A stretch of 64,000 nt of DNA from the NCBI RefSeq assembly GCF_036013525.1, contig NZ_CP107853.1, positions 9,238,001 through 9,302,000 of the forward strand. The letters are read 5' to 3'. Positions 9,034 through 16,793 of this stretch are shown here, piece after piece. The notes beneath the pieces are model-generated. The model was not told the origin of the DNA and ran no database searches. It saw only the letters and a list, made by a program, of their open reading frames with translations. The position numbers and the translations under genes are program-made. Source of the stretch: Nonomuraea sp. NBC_00507 (GTDB lineage Bacteria > Actinomycetota > Actinomycetes > Streptosporangiales > Streptosporangiaceae). Within the stretch, counting starts at the first letter, position 1, and each line of letters opens with the position of its first letter.

Positions 9034-10118
9034 GGGCGGTCCCAGGCTTGGGCGAGCAGCTCGTACGAGCGCACGCGTTCGACATGATCGTGGGTGATGG
9101 TGGTGACCAGCAGTTCGTCGGCCCCGGTCACCCGGCGCAGCACACGCAGCCGCTCGGCCACCTGCTCCGGCGAGCCGACGAACTGCGTGTCGAGCCGGTC
9201 CTTGACGAGCTCGCGGTCGGCGGCGGTCCAGACGTGCGCATCGGCCTCCTCCGCCGTGGGGTACGGCATCGCGCCCGCGCCGGTCCTGATGCTGCGGACC
9301 CACAGCCCGTACCCCTTGGCCAGCTCGCGGGCCGTGGACTCGTCGCCGGCGACGACCGCGTCCGCCGACACGATCACGTAGGGCTCTTCCAGCACGTCGG
9401 ACGGCTTGAACGCCTCCCGGTACGCCTCCACCGCCTCCAGCACGCTGGAGGGGCTGACGTGGTAATTGGCCGCGAACGGCAGCCCCCGCTCGCCGGCGAC
9501 CTGCGCGCTCTGGCCGCCGCTGCTGCCGAGGATCCACACCTGCACGTCCGCGCCCTCGCCGGGCACCGCGTGGGCGTCGTGCGTGCCGTTGAGGAAGGCC
9601 AGCACGTCGTCGATCTGGTCGGCGAAGTCGGGCGTCTGCGCGCCCGGCTGCTGGAGCAGGGTCGCGTAGTGGGCGAGGTGCGGGTGCTTGGCGAGCTTCG
9701 ACCAGTCGAACGGCGGCGGGATGAGCAGCCCGTCGACGACCCTGGCGTCCTTGGGCTCGAAGGCGTCCTTGGCCAGCTCGGCGCGGCGCTGGCCGGACCG
9801 GCCGATGCCGAGGTCGATGCGACCCGGGTACAGCGCGTCGATGAGCCCGAACTGCTCCACCACTGACAGCGGCGTCTGGTGCCCGAGCTGCACGGCCCCC
9901 GACCCGACCCGGATCGTGGACGTAGCCGCCGCCACCAGGGCGATCAGCACGGCCGGGGCGGAGCTGGCCACGCCGGGCGCGAAGTGGTGCTCGGCCAGCC
10001 AGTAGCGGCTGTAGCCGAACTCCTCGGCTTTGCGTGCCAGGTCGATGGTGTTGCGGAGCGCGTCACCCGCGTTGCCGCCGGAGGTGATGGGGGCGAGGTC
10101 GAGAATGGACAGCGTCAC
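9030..10118 (-). CDS. LLM-class flavin-dependent oxidoreductase (MsnO8-like)
   Basis: A 362-residue luciferase-like monooxygenase of the group-1 type. The opening LSILDLAPITSGGNAGDALR, then RYWLAEHHFAPGVASSAP and the LGIGRSG segment are the family hallmarks. Such enzymes use reduced FMN and oxygen to cleave C-S or C-N bonds or to oxidise sulfur; FMN would be reduced by the flavin reductase at the head of this operon. GTG start overlaps the upstream stop as GTGA. It is one of four LLM genes in the operon, and all four belong to different subgroups. Confidence 0.88.
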   Translation of the reverse strand: MTLSILDLAPITSGGNAGDALRNTIDLARKAEEFGYSRYWLAEHHFAPGVASSAPAVLIALVAAATSTIRVGSGAVQLGHQTPLSVVEQFGLIDALYPGRIDLGIGRSGQRRAELAKDAFEPKDARVVDGLLIPPPFDWSKLAKHPHLAHYATLLQQPGAQTPDFADQIDDVLAFLNGTHDAHAVPGEGADVQVWILGSSGGQSAQVAGERGLPFAANYHVSPSSVLEAVEAYREAFKPSDVLEEPYVIVSADAVVAGDESTARELAKGYGLWVRSIRTGAGAMPYPTAEEADAHVWTAADRELVKDRLDTQFVGSPEQVAERLRVLRRVTGADELLVTTITHDHVERVRSYELLAQAWDRP

Positions 10119-11149
10119 GCGGTACCTCCGGGGAACGGCCTGCTGGGGATCTCCGCCCGCAGCGCGGGCGCGATCTCGGTTTGGAACAGCTCCAGCGCGT
10201 CCCGGTGCTGCTTCGGTGTGAGGCCGTCGGCGTCGGCGTGCAGGTGCATGACCTCGTGCCCGAACCGCTTGTGGTAGCGCAGCACTTTGTCGATGACCTG
10301 CTGCGGGCTGCCGACCAGGATCGAACTGCGCTCAATGGCGTCCTCCAGGGTCGGGAAGACGATCGGCAGCCCGAGCTTCCTCTGGAACGCCACGCGTGCC
10401 TCGTAGATCGGCCGGTAGGTCGCGATGGCCTCCTGCGAGGTCGTGGCCGCGTAGTAGCCCGCCGTCCCGGCTCCCACCAGCGCGTCGGCCGGGTCGTGCC
10501 CGTAGTGCGCCCAGCGCTCCCGATAGTGGTCGATCAGCTCGGCGTACGGGTCGATGGGGTTGGTGACGTTGGCGGAGAACAGCGGGTCGCCATAGCGGGC
10601 GGCCAGGTCCACCGACTCCTTGCTGGTGGCGCTGCCGTGCCAGACGCGGATCGGCCGCTGCAGCGGGCGGGGCCAGGTCTCGGCCTCGGTGAGCGGTGGC
10701 CGGAACCGGCCCTCCCAGGTGACCTTGTCCTCCCGCCAGAGGCGGCGGAACAGCTCGTACGACTCGCGGTTTCTGTCCCATTGGTCCTCGGCCGTGACGT
10801 GGAACAACTGGGCCTGCGCGGCGCCGTTACCCTTGCCGATGATCAGCTCCAGCCGGCCCTCCGACAGGTGGTCGAGCGTGGCGTAGTCCTCGTAGGCCCG
10901 CACCGGGTCCAGCAGACTCAGCGTGGTGACCGCGGTGAACAGCCGGATCCTGGACGTCCTGGCCGCGATGTGGCTGAGCACCACCGGCGGCGAGGAGGAG
11001 ATGAACGGCCGCTCGTGCCGCTCCCCCACGCCGAACCCGTCGAAGCCGAGCTCCTCGGCGAGCACCGCATTGTCGACGACCTCGCGGAAGCGTTCGGTGG
11101 GCGATCGGTCGTCGTTATGCACGATCAACGTAATGAGCAGGAATTTCAT
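10115..11149 (-). CDS. LLM-class flavin-dependent oxidoreductase
   Basis: A 344-residue luciferase-like monooxygenase. It opens MKFLLITLIVHNDDRSPTER and has FGVGERHERPF and LSEGRLELIIGKGNG, typical of the bacterial luciferase fold. It belongs to a different subgroup from its neighbours. ATG overlaps the upstream stop as ATGA. It probably oxidises a sulfur compound, or a fragment produced by another LLM enzyme of the operon, using FMNH2. The exact reaction cannot be assigned. Confidence 0.87.
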   Translation of the reverse strand: MKFLLITLIVHNDDRSPTERFREVVDNAVLAEELGFDGFGVGERHERPFISSSPPVVLSHIAARTSRIRLFTAVTTLSLLDPVRAYEDYATLDHLSEGRLELIIGKGNGAAQAQLFHVTAEDQWDRNRESYELFRRLWREDKVTWEGRFRPPLTEAETWPRPLQRPIRVWHGSATSKESVDLAARYGDPLFSANVTNPIDPYAELIDHYRERWAHYGHDPADALVGAGTAGYYAATTSQEAIATYRPIYEARVAFQRKLGLPIVFPTLEDAIERSSILVGSPQQVIDKVLRYHKRFGHEVMHLHADADGLTPKQHRDALELFQTEIAPALRAEIPSRPFPGGTA

Positions 11150-12312
11150 GACACCTCCGCAAAACGGCTGACCGGGCGCGGCAGACCGAGCAGCCCGCGC
11201 AGCGTGGCGGCCTCGTACGCGTGCCGGAACGCCCCGCGCCCGCGCAACTCGGCGGTCAGCCCCTGGGCGATCTGCGTCAGGTCGTACGGCAGCGCGCCGG
11301 GCCGCAGCCGGAACCCCTGGATCCCGGCCCGCCGCCACTCCAGCAGCACGTCGGCCAGCTCCCCTGCGGTGCCGGTGAAGATCGCGGCGTCGGAGACGAG
11401 CTCGGTCCCGTCCAGTTCGTCGAGCCGCGCCTTGCGCCGCGCCGCGTCCTCGCCCAGGAAGACGAGCAGGTCGGCGAAGATCTTCACGTCCCCGGAGAGC
11501 CCTCTGACCTCCTCGACAATGGCGCGGGCCTGCTCGGCCGAGTGCGGCGTGACGTACACGACGTCGGCGCCGCCCGCGGCGAACTCGTACGGCAGCCGCG
11601 CGTGCGCCAGCGCGGTCACCACCGGCTGCCCCTGAGGCGGGCGCGGCGTGATCGACGGCCCCTTGACCGAGAAGAACCGCCCGGCGAAGTCGATGTAGTG
11701 GAGCTTGTCCCGATCGATGAACCGCCCGGTGGCCACGTCGCGGATCTCGGCGTCGTCCCCCCAGCTGTCCCAGAGCCGCCGCGCCACCTCCACCGCGTCG
11801 GCGGCCTCGGCGAACAGGTCGCGCACGTGAGGATCGGTGGACAGGTCCACGCCGCCCGGCCGGTTCAGGATCTGGTCGAGCGGCGGGAACTCCTTGCGGC
11901 CGAAGTGCCGCGCCTCGGCGGCCCGCGGGGAAACCTGAGCCCGCCAGCCCGCCCGTCCCCCGCTGACGTGGTCGAGCGTGGCGATGCCGATGGCCACGTG
12001 GAACGGCTCGGTGTGGGTGGTGGTGGCGGTCGGCACCAGCCCGATCCGGGTGGTGAGCGGGGCCAGCCGGGCGGCGAGCAGCACGGCGTCGAACCGGCCC
12101 CGCACCTGGTCGGTACGGTCGTCGAAGCCGTCGGGCAGCGTGGACTGCGGCCCGAGCGCGTCCTCGATGGTGACGAAGTCGAGCAGCCCACGCTCGGCCT
12201 CGGCCACCAGCGCCGCCCAGTAACCCGCCGAGAAGACGGCCGGCGAGGACTCCCGCCAGGCGGCGGGGTGCCAGCCTGCGGCGTCCAGCGCCACGGCCAG
12301 GTGCAACGTCAT
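11146..12312 (-). CDS. LLM-class flavin-dependent oxidoreductase
   Basis: A 388-residue luciferase-like monooxygenase. MTLHLAVALDAAGWHPAAWR and the VSGGRAGWRAQVSPRA region mark it as related to the NtaA/SnaA/DszA branch, in which WNVVT or similar is more usual. An SRRAG-type C-terminal region (LEWRRAGIQGFRL) is also typical. ATGA overlaps on both sides embed it in the operon. FMNH2 would come from the operon flavin reductase. Substrate unknown; an organosulfur compound is inferred from context. Confidence 0.87.
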   Translation of the reverse strand: MTLHLAVALDAAGWHPAAWRESSPAVFSAGYWAALVAEAERGLLDFVTIEDALGPQSTLPDGFDDRTDQVRGRFDAVLLAARLAPLTTRIGLVPTATTTHTEPFHVAIGIATLDHVSGGRAGWRAQVSPRAAEARHFGRKEFPPLDQILNRPGGVDLSTDPHVRDLFAEAADAVEVARRLWDSWGDDAEIRDVATGRFIDRDKLHYIDFAGRFFSVKGPSITPRPPQGQPVVTALAHARLPYEFAAGGADVVYVTPHSAEQARAIVEEVRGLSGDVKIFADLLVFLGEDAARRKARLDELDGTELVSDAAIFTGTAGELADVLLEWRRAGIQGFRLRPGALPYDLTQIAQGLTAELRGRGAFRHAYEAATLRGLLGLPRPVSRFAEVS

Positions 12313-13628
12313 GCGAGCTCCAAATGGTCACGGAGGGTCGTGCCGGTGTAGTCGGCTCGGAAGGCGCCGCGCTCCTGCAGCAGTGGCACCACCCGGTCGG
12401 CGAACTCGTCGAGCCCGCCTGGCGTCAGGTGTGGCACGAGGATGAACCCGTCAGCGGCGTCCGCCTGCACGTGCTCGTCGATCAGCCGGGCCACAGTCTC
12501 GGGCGTGCCGATGAACGTCTGCCGCCCGGTCACCTCGATGACCAGCTCGCGGATCGTCAGACCCTTCTCCTCGGCCAGCGCCCGCCACTTGGCCGCCGTG
12601 GCCGCACGGTCCTTGATCGGCACCCGGCCCTGGGAGACGCCTTCCGACAGGTCCGGCTCGACGTCCGGCAGCGACCCCTCCGGGTCGTAGGCCGACATGT
12701 CACGACCCCACACCTGCTCCAGAAACGCGATCGCGGTCTGCGGCCCGACCTGCTGGCGGCGGATCACGGCGGCATTCTCCGCGGCCTCCTCCTCGGTGTC
12801 GCCCAGCGCGAACGTCACCCCCGGCATGATCTTCAGCTGGTGCGGCTCGCGACCGTACTTGCCCAGGCGGCGCTTGACGTCGGCGTAGAACCGCTGACCG
12901 TCCTCCAGCCTGCCGTGCGGAGTGAAAATCACGTCCGCGTGGGCGGCGGCGAACTCGCGCCCCTCGCCGGAGTCGCCCGCCTGGATGATCACAGGGCGTC
13001 CCTGCGGGCTGCGTGGCAGCGTGAACCGGCCCTGGACCGTGAAGTGCTCGCCGGAGTGCTCGACCGTTCCGATCCCGCCCGGCCGGACGAACGTGCCGGT
13101 CTCCGGGTCGGCGGCGATCGCGTCCGGCTGCCAGGAGTCCCACAGCTCGCGCGCCAGGCGGAGGAACTCGGCGGCCCTCTTGTACCTGTCGGCCCGGTCG
13201 AGGAAGCCGCCGCGGCGGAAGTTCTCGCCGGTGAAGGCATCGGAGGTGGTCACCACGTTCCACGCCGCTCGGCCCTCGCTCAGATGATCGAGCGTGGACA
13301 GCCGCCGGGCCAGCTCGTACGGCTCGTTGAAGGTCGCGTTGACCGTGCCGCCCAGTCCCAGCCGGTCCGTTACCGCAGCGAGGGCGCTGAGCACGGTGAG
13401 CGCCTCCGGACGCCCCACCACGTCGAGATCGTGGATGCGACCCTTCAGCTCGCGCAGCCGCAACCCCTCGGCCAGGAAGAAGAAGTCGAACTTGCCGCGC
13501 TCGGCCGTCCTGGCCAGGTCGACGAACGAGGCGAAGTCGATCTGGCTGCCGGAGCGCGGGTCGGCCCAGACGGTGGTGTTGTTCACGCCCGGGAAGTGGG
13601 CCGCCAGATGGACCTGCTTGCGCGTCAT
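12309..13628 (-). CDS. NtaA/SnaA/DszA-family FMN-dependent monooxygenase
   Basis: A 439-residue monooxygenase of the NtaA/SnaA/SoxA/DszA family. The clear family sequence is RAAWNVVTTSDAFTGENF with LDRADRYKRAAEFL, followed by SPQGRPVIIQAGDSGEGR. Relatives include the dibenzothiophene sulfone monooxygenase DszA and nitrilotriacetate monooxygenase, which cleave C-S and C-N bonds with FMNH2. Length is normal. ATGA overlaps join it to both neighbours. Of the four LLM enzymes this one most strongly supports a desulfurisation role for the operon. Confidence 0.9.
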   Translation of the reverse strand: MTRKQVHLAAHFPGVNNTTVWADPRSGSQIDFASFVDLARTAERGKFDFFFLAEGLRLRELKGRIHDLDVVGRPEALTVLSALAAVTDRLGLGGTVNATFNEPYELARRLSTLDHLSEGRAAWNVVTTSDAFTGENFRRGGFLDRADRYKRAAEFLRLARELWDSWQPDAIAADPETGTFVRPGGIGTVEHSGEHFTVQGRFTLPRSPQGRPVIIQAGDSGEGREFAAAHADVIFTPHGRLEDGQRFYADVKRRLGKYGREPHQLKIMPGVTFALGDTEEEAAENAAVIRRQQVGPQTAIAFLEQVWGRDMSAYDPEGSLPDVEPDLSEGVSQGRVPIKDRAATAAKWRALAEEKGLTIRELVIEVTGRQTFIGTPETVARLIDEHVQADAADGFILVPHLTPGGLDEFADRVVPLLQERGAFRADYTGTTLRDHLELA

Positions 13629-14536
13629 CGGCCCCGCCCGTGCGGTGCGGCCCACGTCGTGGGCAGGCCCTCCGTCGTCTCCCGAAAGGCGGGGCGCTGG
13701 TAGAGGTCGCGGGCGTAGGGCCAGAGGTGTTCGAAGTCGCTCAGCTCCCGCTCGCTGATGAGATGGCCGCGATTGTGCTCGGAGTCGAACCTGGCCAGCG
13801 TCACCCACAGCCGCACATCGGCCTCGGTGATCGTGTCCCCGGTCAGGAAGCGCTGCTCGGCCAGGCGCTCGTCGAGCCGTTCCAGCGCCGCGACGACCCG
13901 GTGGCGCTCCTGCTCGCGATCGGCCTCGGTGGTGGCGCGGGCGACACGGGCGACGCCGGTGTTGACGTCGTAGTAGATCCAGCCGTTGAGCTTGTTGATC
14001 TCCGGGCGCAGCGCGTCCGGGTAGAGGTCGACGGAGGTGTCGGCCCACTGCTCGAACTGGGTGGCCAGGTCGATGGTGATGTCGGGAAAGTTGTTGCTGA
14101 CGATCCGGCCGGCCTGCCGGTCCCAGAGCACGGGGACGGAGATGTGGCCGCCGTAGCCTTGCTCGGTCGCCTCGTACGCCTGCTCCAGCAAGGTGAAACC
14201 GTTGACCGGGTCGTGGCCCCGGCGTTCCCTGAACGCCCAGCCCCGCCCGTCGCGCTCGTCGTCCACGTAGGACAACGAGACTATGTCCTCCAGTCCCTTG
14301 AGCTTGCGGACGATCGCGGCGCGGTGCGCGTACGGGCAGACCCAAGCGACGTACAGGTGATAGCGGCCGGGCTCGGCGCGGAAGCCGCTGGAGCCGTCGG
14401 CGGTAACGCGCCCTTGGAAGGGATAGATCGGGCGGTTCCAGTCCGGTGAGAGGTGCAGGCGGCCAGGGCCGTAGTAGCCGTACGCGGTGTGGTCGACGGA
14501 GCTCGCGTAGGCCGACGTCTGCGTGGATGTGGACAC
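13625..14536 (-). CDS. Glutathionyl-hydroquinone-reductase-like GST-fold protein (Xi class)
   Basis: A 303-residue cytoplasmic protein of the YqjG/ECM4 family. The thioredoxin-fold active site is read as AWVCPYAHRA with the catalytic Cys, and RPIYPFQGRV and SNNFPDI are family segments. The helical GST C-terminal domain holds LTGDTITEADVRLWVTLARF. GTG at 14536 follows CCGGAGGACCC. Actinomycetes generally use mycothiol rather than glutathione, so the physiological thiol may differ. In this operon it could reduce quinone- or thioether-type conjugates, or cleave a mixed disulfide, during sulfur release. Confidence 0.85.
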   Translation of the reverse strand: MSTSTQTSAYASSVDHTAYGYYGPGRLHLSPDWNRPIYPFQGRVTADGSSGFRAEPGRYHLYVAWVCPYAHRAAIVRKLKGLEDIVSLSYVDDERDGRGWAFRERRGHDPVNGFTLLEQAYEATEQGYGGHISVPVLWDRQAGRIVSNNFPDITIDLATQFEQWADTSVDLYPDALRPEINKLNGWIYYDVNTGVARVARATTEADREQERHRVVAALERLDERLAEQRFLTGDTITEADVRLWVTLARFDSEHNRGHLISERELSDFEHLWPYARDLYQRPAFRETTEGLPTTWAAPHGRGR

Positions 14537-14550
14537 GGGTCCTCCGGGGT

Positions 14551-15063
14551 TCAGGAGTCGGGATGGGCCAGGAAGCGGCCGAAACGGCCCTGGTGGTAGA
14601 GGAGCGGGCGGCCGGTGCTGAGCACGTCCGCCTCGGCCACCAGGCCCACCACCAGCAGGTGGTCGCCGACCTCGGCCCGTTCGTAGGGCAGGCAGATCAG
14701 GTGCGCCGAGACGTCCTGCAGCAGTGGGGCGCCCAGCGGCCCCGGCCGCCAGAGGGTGGGGGCGGCGAACCGGTCGATGCTCTTGCGGGCGAAGCGGACC
14801 GCCAGCTCGGCCTGGTCGCTGGCCAGGATGTTGACCGCGAAGTGGTCGGCGGTGCCGAGCCGCGGCCAGGTGGTGGAGGAACGATCCACGTAGAAGGAGA
14901 CCAGGGGCGGTTCGAGGCTGACCGAGGAGAAGGACGTGGCGGTGAGCCCGACGGGGATGCCGTCGCACTGCGCGGTGATGACCACGACCCCGCTGGCGTG
15001 CACGGCGAGCGCTTGCCTGAATTGGTCGGCCGCGATGGCGCGGTCGGGCAGCGTGTCGGTCAT
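14551..15063 (-). CDS. Flavin reductase (DIM6/NTAB family)
   Basis: A 170-residue flavin reductase-like protein, the short-chain FMN/FAD reductase type that supplies reduced flavin to two-component monooxygenases. Family segments include ASGVVVITAQ, GLTATSFSSVSLEPPLVSFY, FAVNILASDQ and the C-terminal LLYHQGRFGRF. It is the first structural gene of the operon and sits 14 bases before the GST-fold gene. The ATG at 15063 is preceded by GGGAGTG. It is the obvious partner of the four LLM monooxygenases downstream. About 215 bases of leader separate it from the leader peptide. Confidence 0.93.
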   Translation of the reverse strand: MTDTLPDRAIAADQFRQALAVHASGVVVITAQCDGIPVGLTATSFSSVSLEPPLVSFYVDRSSTTWPRLGTADHFAVNILASDQAELAVRFARKSIDRFAAPTLWRPGPLGAPLLQDVSAHLICLPYERAEVGDHLLVVGLVAEADVLSTGRPLLYHQGRFGRFLAHPDS

Positions 15064-15278
15064 GCGGGCACTCCCGTCCGATGCGGAAGGCGGACAGGGT
15101 GGCCGGGTGTCACTGATGGCACGATCACGAGAGAGTTCCTCACGGGAGAAGGCATGCTCACGCGACGCCTCGGCGGCTGCCGGGGGCGCGGAGAAGAGGG
15201 AAGTCGTCGGCGAAGGCGTGGACGGCGCTGGCCACGCCGAGAGCACGAGGGTGGTATTCGGCGACTACAGGTCCGTGA

Positions 15279-15353
15279 TCAACGACACTGCGCGCTGGCG
15301 ACGTGGCCGAAGTCCACGTGGGAGCGCCTGGTCAAGAGGAAGCCCTGGCTCAT
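15279..15353 (-). CDS. Cys-containing leader peptide before the sulfur operon
   Basis: A 24-residue ORF reading MSQGFLLTRRSHVDF followed by GHVASAQCR and a stop. It shares R-x-H-V-D-[YF]-x-x-V-A-S-A-x-C with the leader at 446-586, and LLTRRSHVD is the core of the actinobacterial putative leader peptide family. The single Cys codon is the penultimate codon. No ribosome site is evident, but the ATG lies exactly 7 bases after a -10 box, so the mRNA is probably leaderless. About 215 bases remain before the flavin reductase gene, room for an attenuator. A role in sensing cysteine supply is inferred. Confidence 0.75.
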   Translation of the reverse strand: MSQGFLLTRRSHVDFGHVASAQCR

Positions 15354-15360
15354 ACCCACG

Positions 15361-15399
15361 ACGCTAAGCCGCGATCTCGCATAAGTCAATATTTCCTAC
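15361..15399 (-). promoter_or_regulatory. Promoter and TTTCCTAC element of the sulfur operon
   Basis: On the minus strand TTGACT (15389-15384) and TAGCGT (15366-15361) are separated by 17 bases, with 7 bases to the leader peptide ATG. The element TATTTCCTAC (plus strand 15390-15399) abuts the -35 box. On the plus strand the flank ACTGGTTTATAGG resembles that of the copy at 15644 (ACTGGATATACAT). A repressor or activator at this place would control the ten-gene operon. Confidence 0.55.
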
Positions 15400-15584
15400 T
15401 GGTTTATAGGGTTATCAGGATGCTCGGCGAGCCCGCCGGCGAAGGTCAGGTAGGCGTCCTTACCCGTGACCGCCCACAGCCCGCTGAACAACTCCAGCAG
15501 CCCGGCGGTGCCGCAGCACCGGCACCCGGGCGTGCGCTTGCGCGGCGCCCAGCTCTGCAGGATGCCGTTGGCCAGGCGCTCCAC
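15396..15584 (-). pseudogene. Possible LanC-like cyclase relic
   Basis: A 62-residue open frame reads GCRCCGTAGLLELFSGLWAV then TGKDAYLTFAGGLAEH. The Cys-Cys-Gly-Thr-Ala-Gly-Leu and following helix resemble the zinc-ligand region of lanthionine synthetase C-like proteins. Nothing recognisable of the N-terminal several hundred residues exists upstream, and the frame ends inside the sulfur-operon control element, so this is a fragment at most. The assignment is by eye. It fills the gap between the sulfur operon promoter and the cyclodeaminase promoter. Confidence 0.35.
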
Positions 15585-15643
15585 CCAATCCAGATGGTTC
15601 GGGCAGCGTCATGAGCCGCCTCGCGATCAGTGGGCATTGCCAA

Positions 15644-15653
15644 CATTTCCTAC
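15644..15653 (+). promoter_or_regulatory. TTTCCTAC element before the cyclodeaminase-family gene
   Basis: CATTTCCTAC followed by TGGATATA closely matches the element at 15390 (TATTTCCTAC, then TGGTTTATA). A TTGCCA box starts 7 bases upstream and AT-rich TACATATATT follows, so the element lies inside the likely promoter between -35 and -10. It places the downstream gene in the same putative regulon as the sulfur genes. Confidence 0.45.
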
Positions 15654-15718
15654 TGGATATACATATATTCTGGCGCGAACCACCCGAAACGCACCGGCAA
15701 CCAGAAGGGCTCCGCGGC

Positions 15719-16654
15719 ATGCTCATGATCACGCAGTCGGAGATCGAGCGGCTTCTCGCCCCCTCCGACCACATCGACCTGATCGAGGATGCCTTCGCCG
15801 CCCACGCCCGCGGCGGGACCTCGCCGAACCGCCTGTCCCACCTCGACAGCCCGCCTGGGGAGTTCCACATCAAGGCCGCTGGGATCGGCGGCGTGGTGGC
15901 GGTCAAGATCGGGGCCTGCTTCTACGACCGGCCCGCCACGCTGGGCCTGCCGAGCATCGTCGGCGTCATCGCCTTGTTCGACGCCGCCAACGGCCAGCCC
16001 CTGCTGTTCCTGGAATCGGCCACGGTCACCCGGCTACGCACCGCCGCCGCCACCGCGGTAGCGGTGCGCCATCTCGCATTGCCCGACGCCGCCACTCTGG
16101 CCGTCCTCGGCACGGGCGCTCAGGCCGCTGCCCACATCGCGGCCGTCCGCGAGGTCCGCCCGATCGAGCGAATCCTCGTATGGGGCCGCGACCCGGCCAA
16201 GACCGCGCGCTTCGCCGCCCAACACGGCGCCGAGGCCACCGGCACTCCCGCCGAGGCCGCCCGGCAGGCGACCGTCGTCGTCACCCTGACCCCCTCCACC
16301 GACCCCTACTTGGGTTTGCGCGATGTGCGGCCGGGCACGCTGGTGGCGGCGGTGGGCTCGGATGCGCCCGCCAAACGCGAACTCCACGACGACCTGCTCG
16401 CCACCGCCACCCTGATCACCGACGACACCCACCAGTGCGTGGAGGTCGGCGAACTGCACCACCGCCCCCAGACGCCGGTCAAGGCCGAGCTCGGCGAGAT
16501 CGTGCTGGGCACGAAGACCGGCCGCGAGCACGCCGACGACCTCGTGGTCTTCGACTCCACCGGCACCGCCGTCCAGGACGTCGCCGCCGCGCAGGCCCTC
16601 TACACCGCCGCAATGAAGAACGGCGCCGGCCGCCCACTCCCCCTCTGGGAATGA
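15719..16654 (+). CDS. Ornithine cyclodeaminase / mu-crystallin family protein
   Basis: A 311-residue NAD(P)-dependent enzyme of the OCD/mu-crystallin family. It has a conserved substrate segment (FHIKAAGIGG, VAVKIGACFYDRP), the LESATVTRLRTAAATAVAVR helix and a Rossmann motif LAVLGTGAQAAAHIAA. Family members deaminate ornithine, reduce imines, act as alanine dehydrogenases or, as SbnB, process sulfur- or nitrogen-linked amino acid conjugates. ATG at 15719 follows CAGAAGGG; a second ATG two codons on is possible. The shared TTTCCTAC element ties it to sulfur scavenging, perhaps handling an amino-acid fragment of the sulfur source. That role is inference. Confidence 0.85.
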   Translation: MLMITQSEIERLLAPSDHIDLIEDAFAAHARGGTSPNRLSHLDSPPGEFHIKAAGIGGVVAVKIGACFYDRPATLGLPSIVGVIALFDAANGQPLLFLESATVTRLRTAAATAVAVRHLALPDAATLAVLGTGAQAAAHIAAVREVRPIERILVWGRDPAKTARFAAQHGAEATGTPAEAARQATVVVTLTPSTDPYLGLRDVRPGTLVAAVGSDAPAKRELHDDLLATATLITDDTHQCVEVGELHHRPQTPVKAELGEIVLGTKTGREHADDLVVFDSTGTAVQDVAAAQALYTAAMKNGAGRPLPLWE

Positions 16655-16793
16655 GCTCCGCGGCGGCAGGAAGTCAGGGCGCCCTTTCGTGCCGTCATGC
16701 TCTTGCGCGTGCGGCGCTGGAGTGCCGGTCGGCCAGGCCGCGCGCGTCCACGCCGAACTCGACACCGGCACCGATCAGGCCAGCTGAAGGAAC

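Noticed and set aside
15654..15718. Third Cys leader peptide before the cyclodeaminase-family gene
   Set aside because: No frame in this interval contains the R-x-H-V-D or V-A-S-A-x-C pattern; only the TTTCCTAC element is shared.
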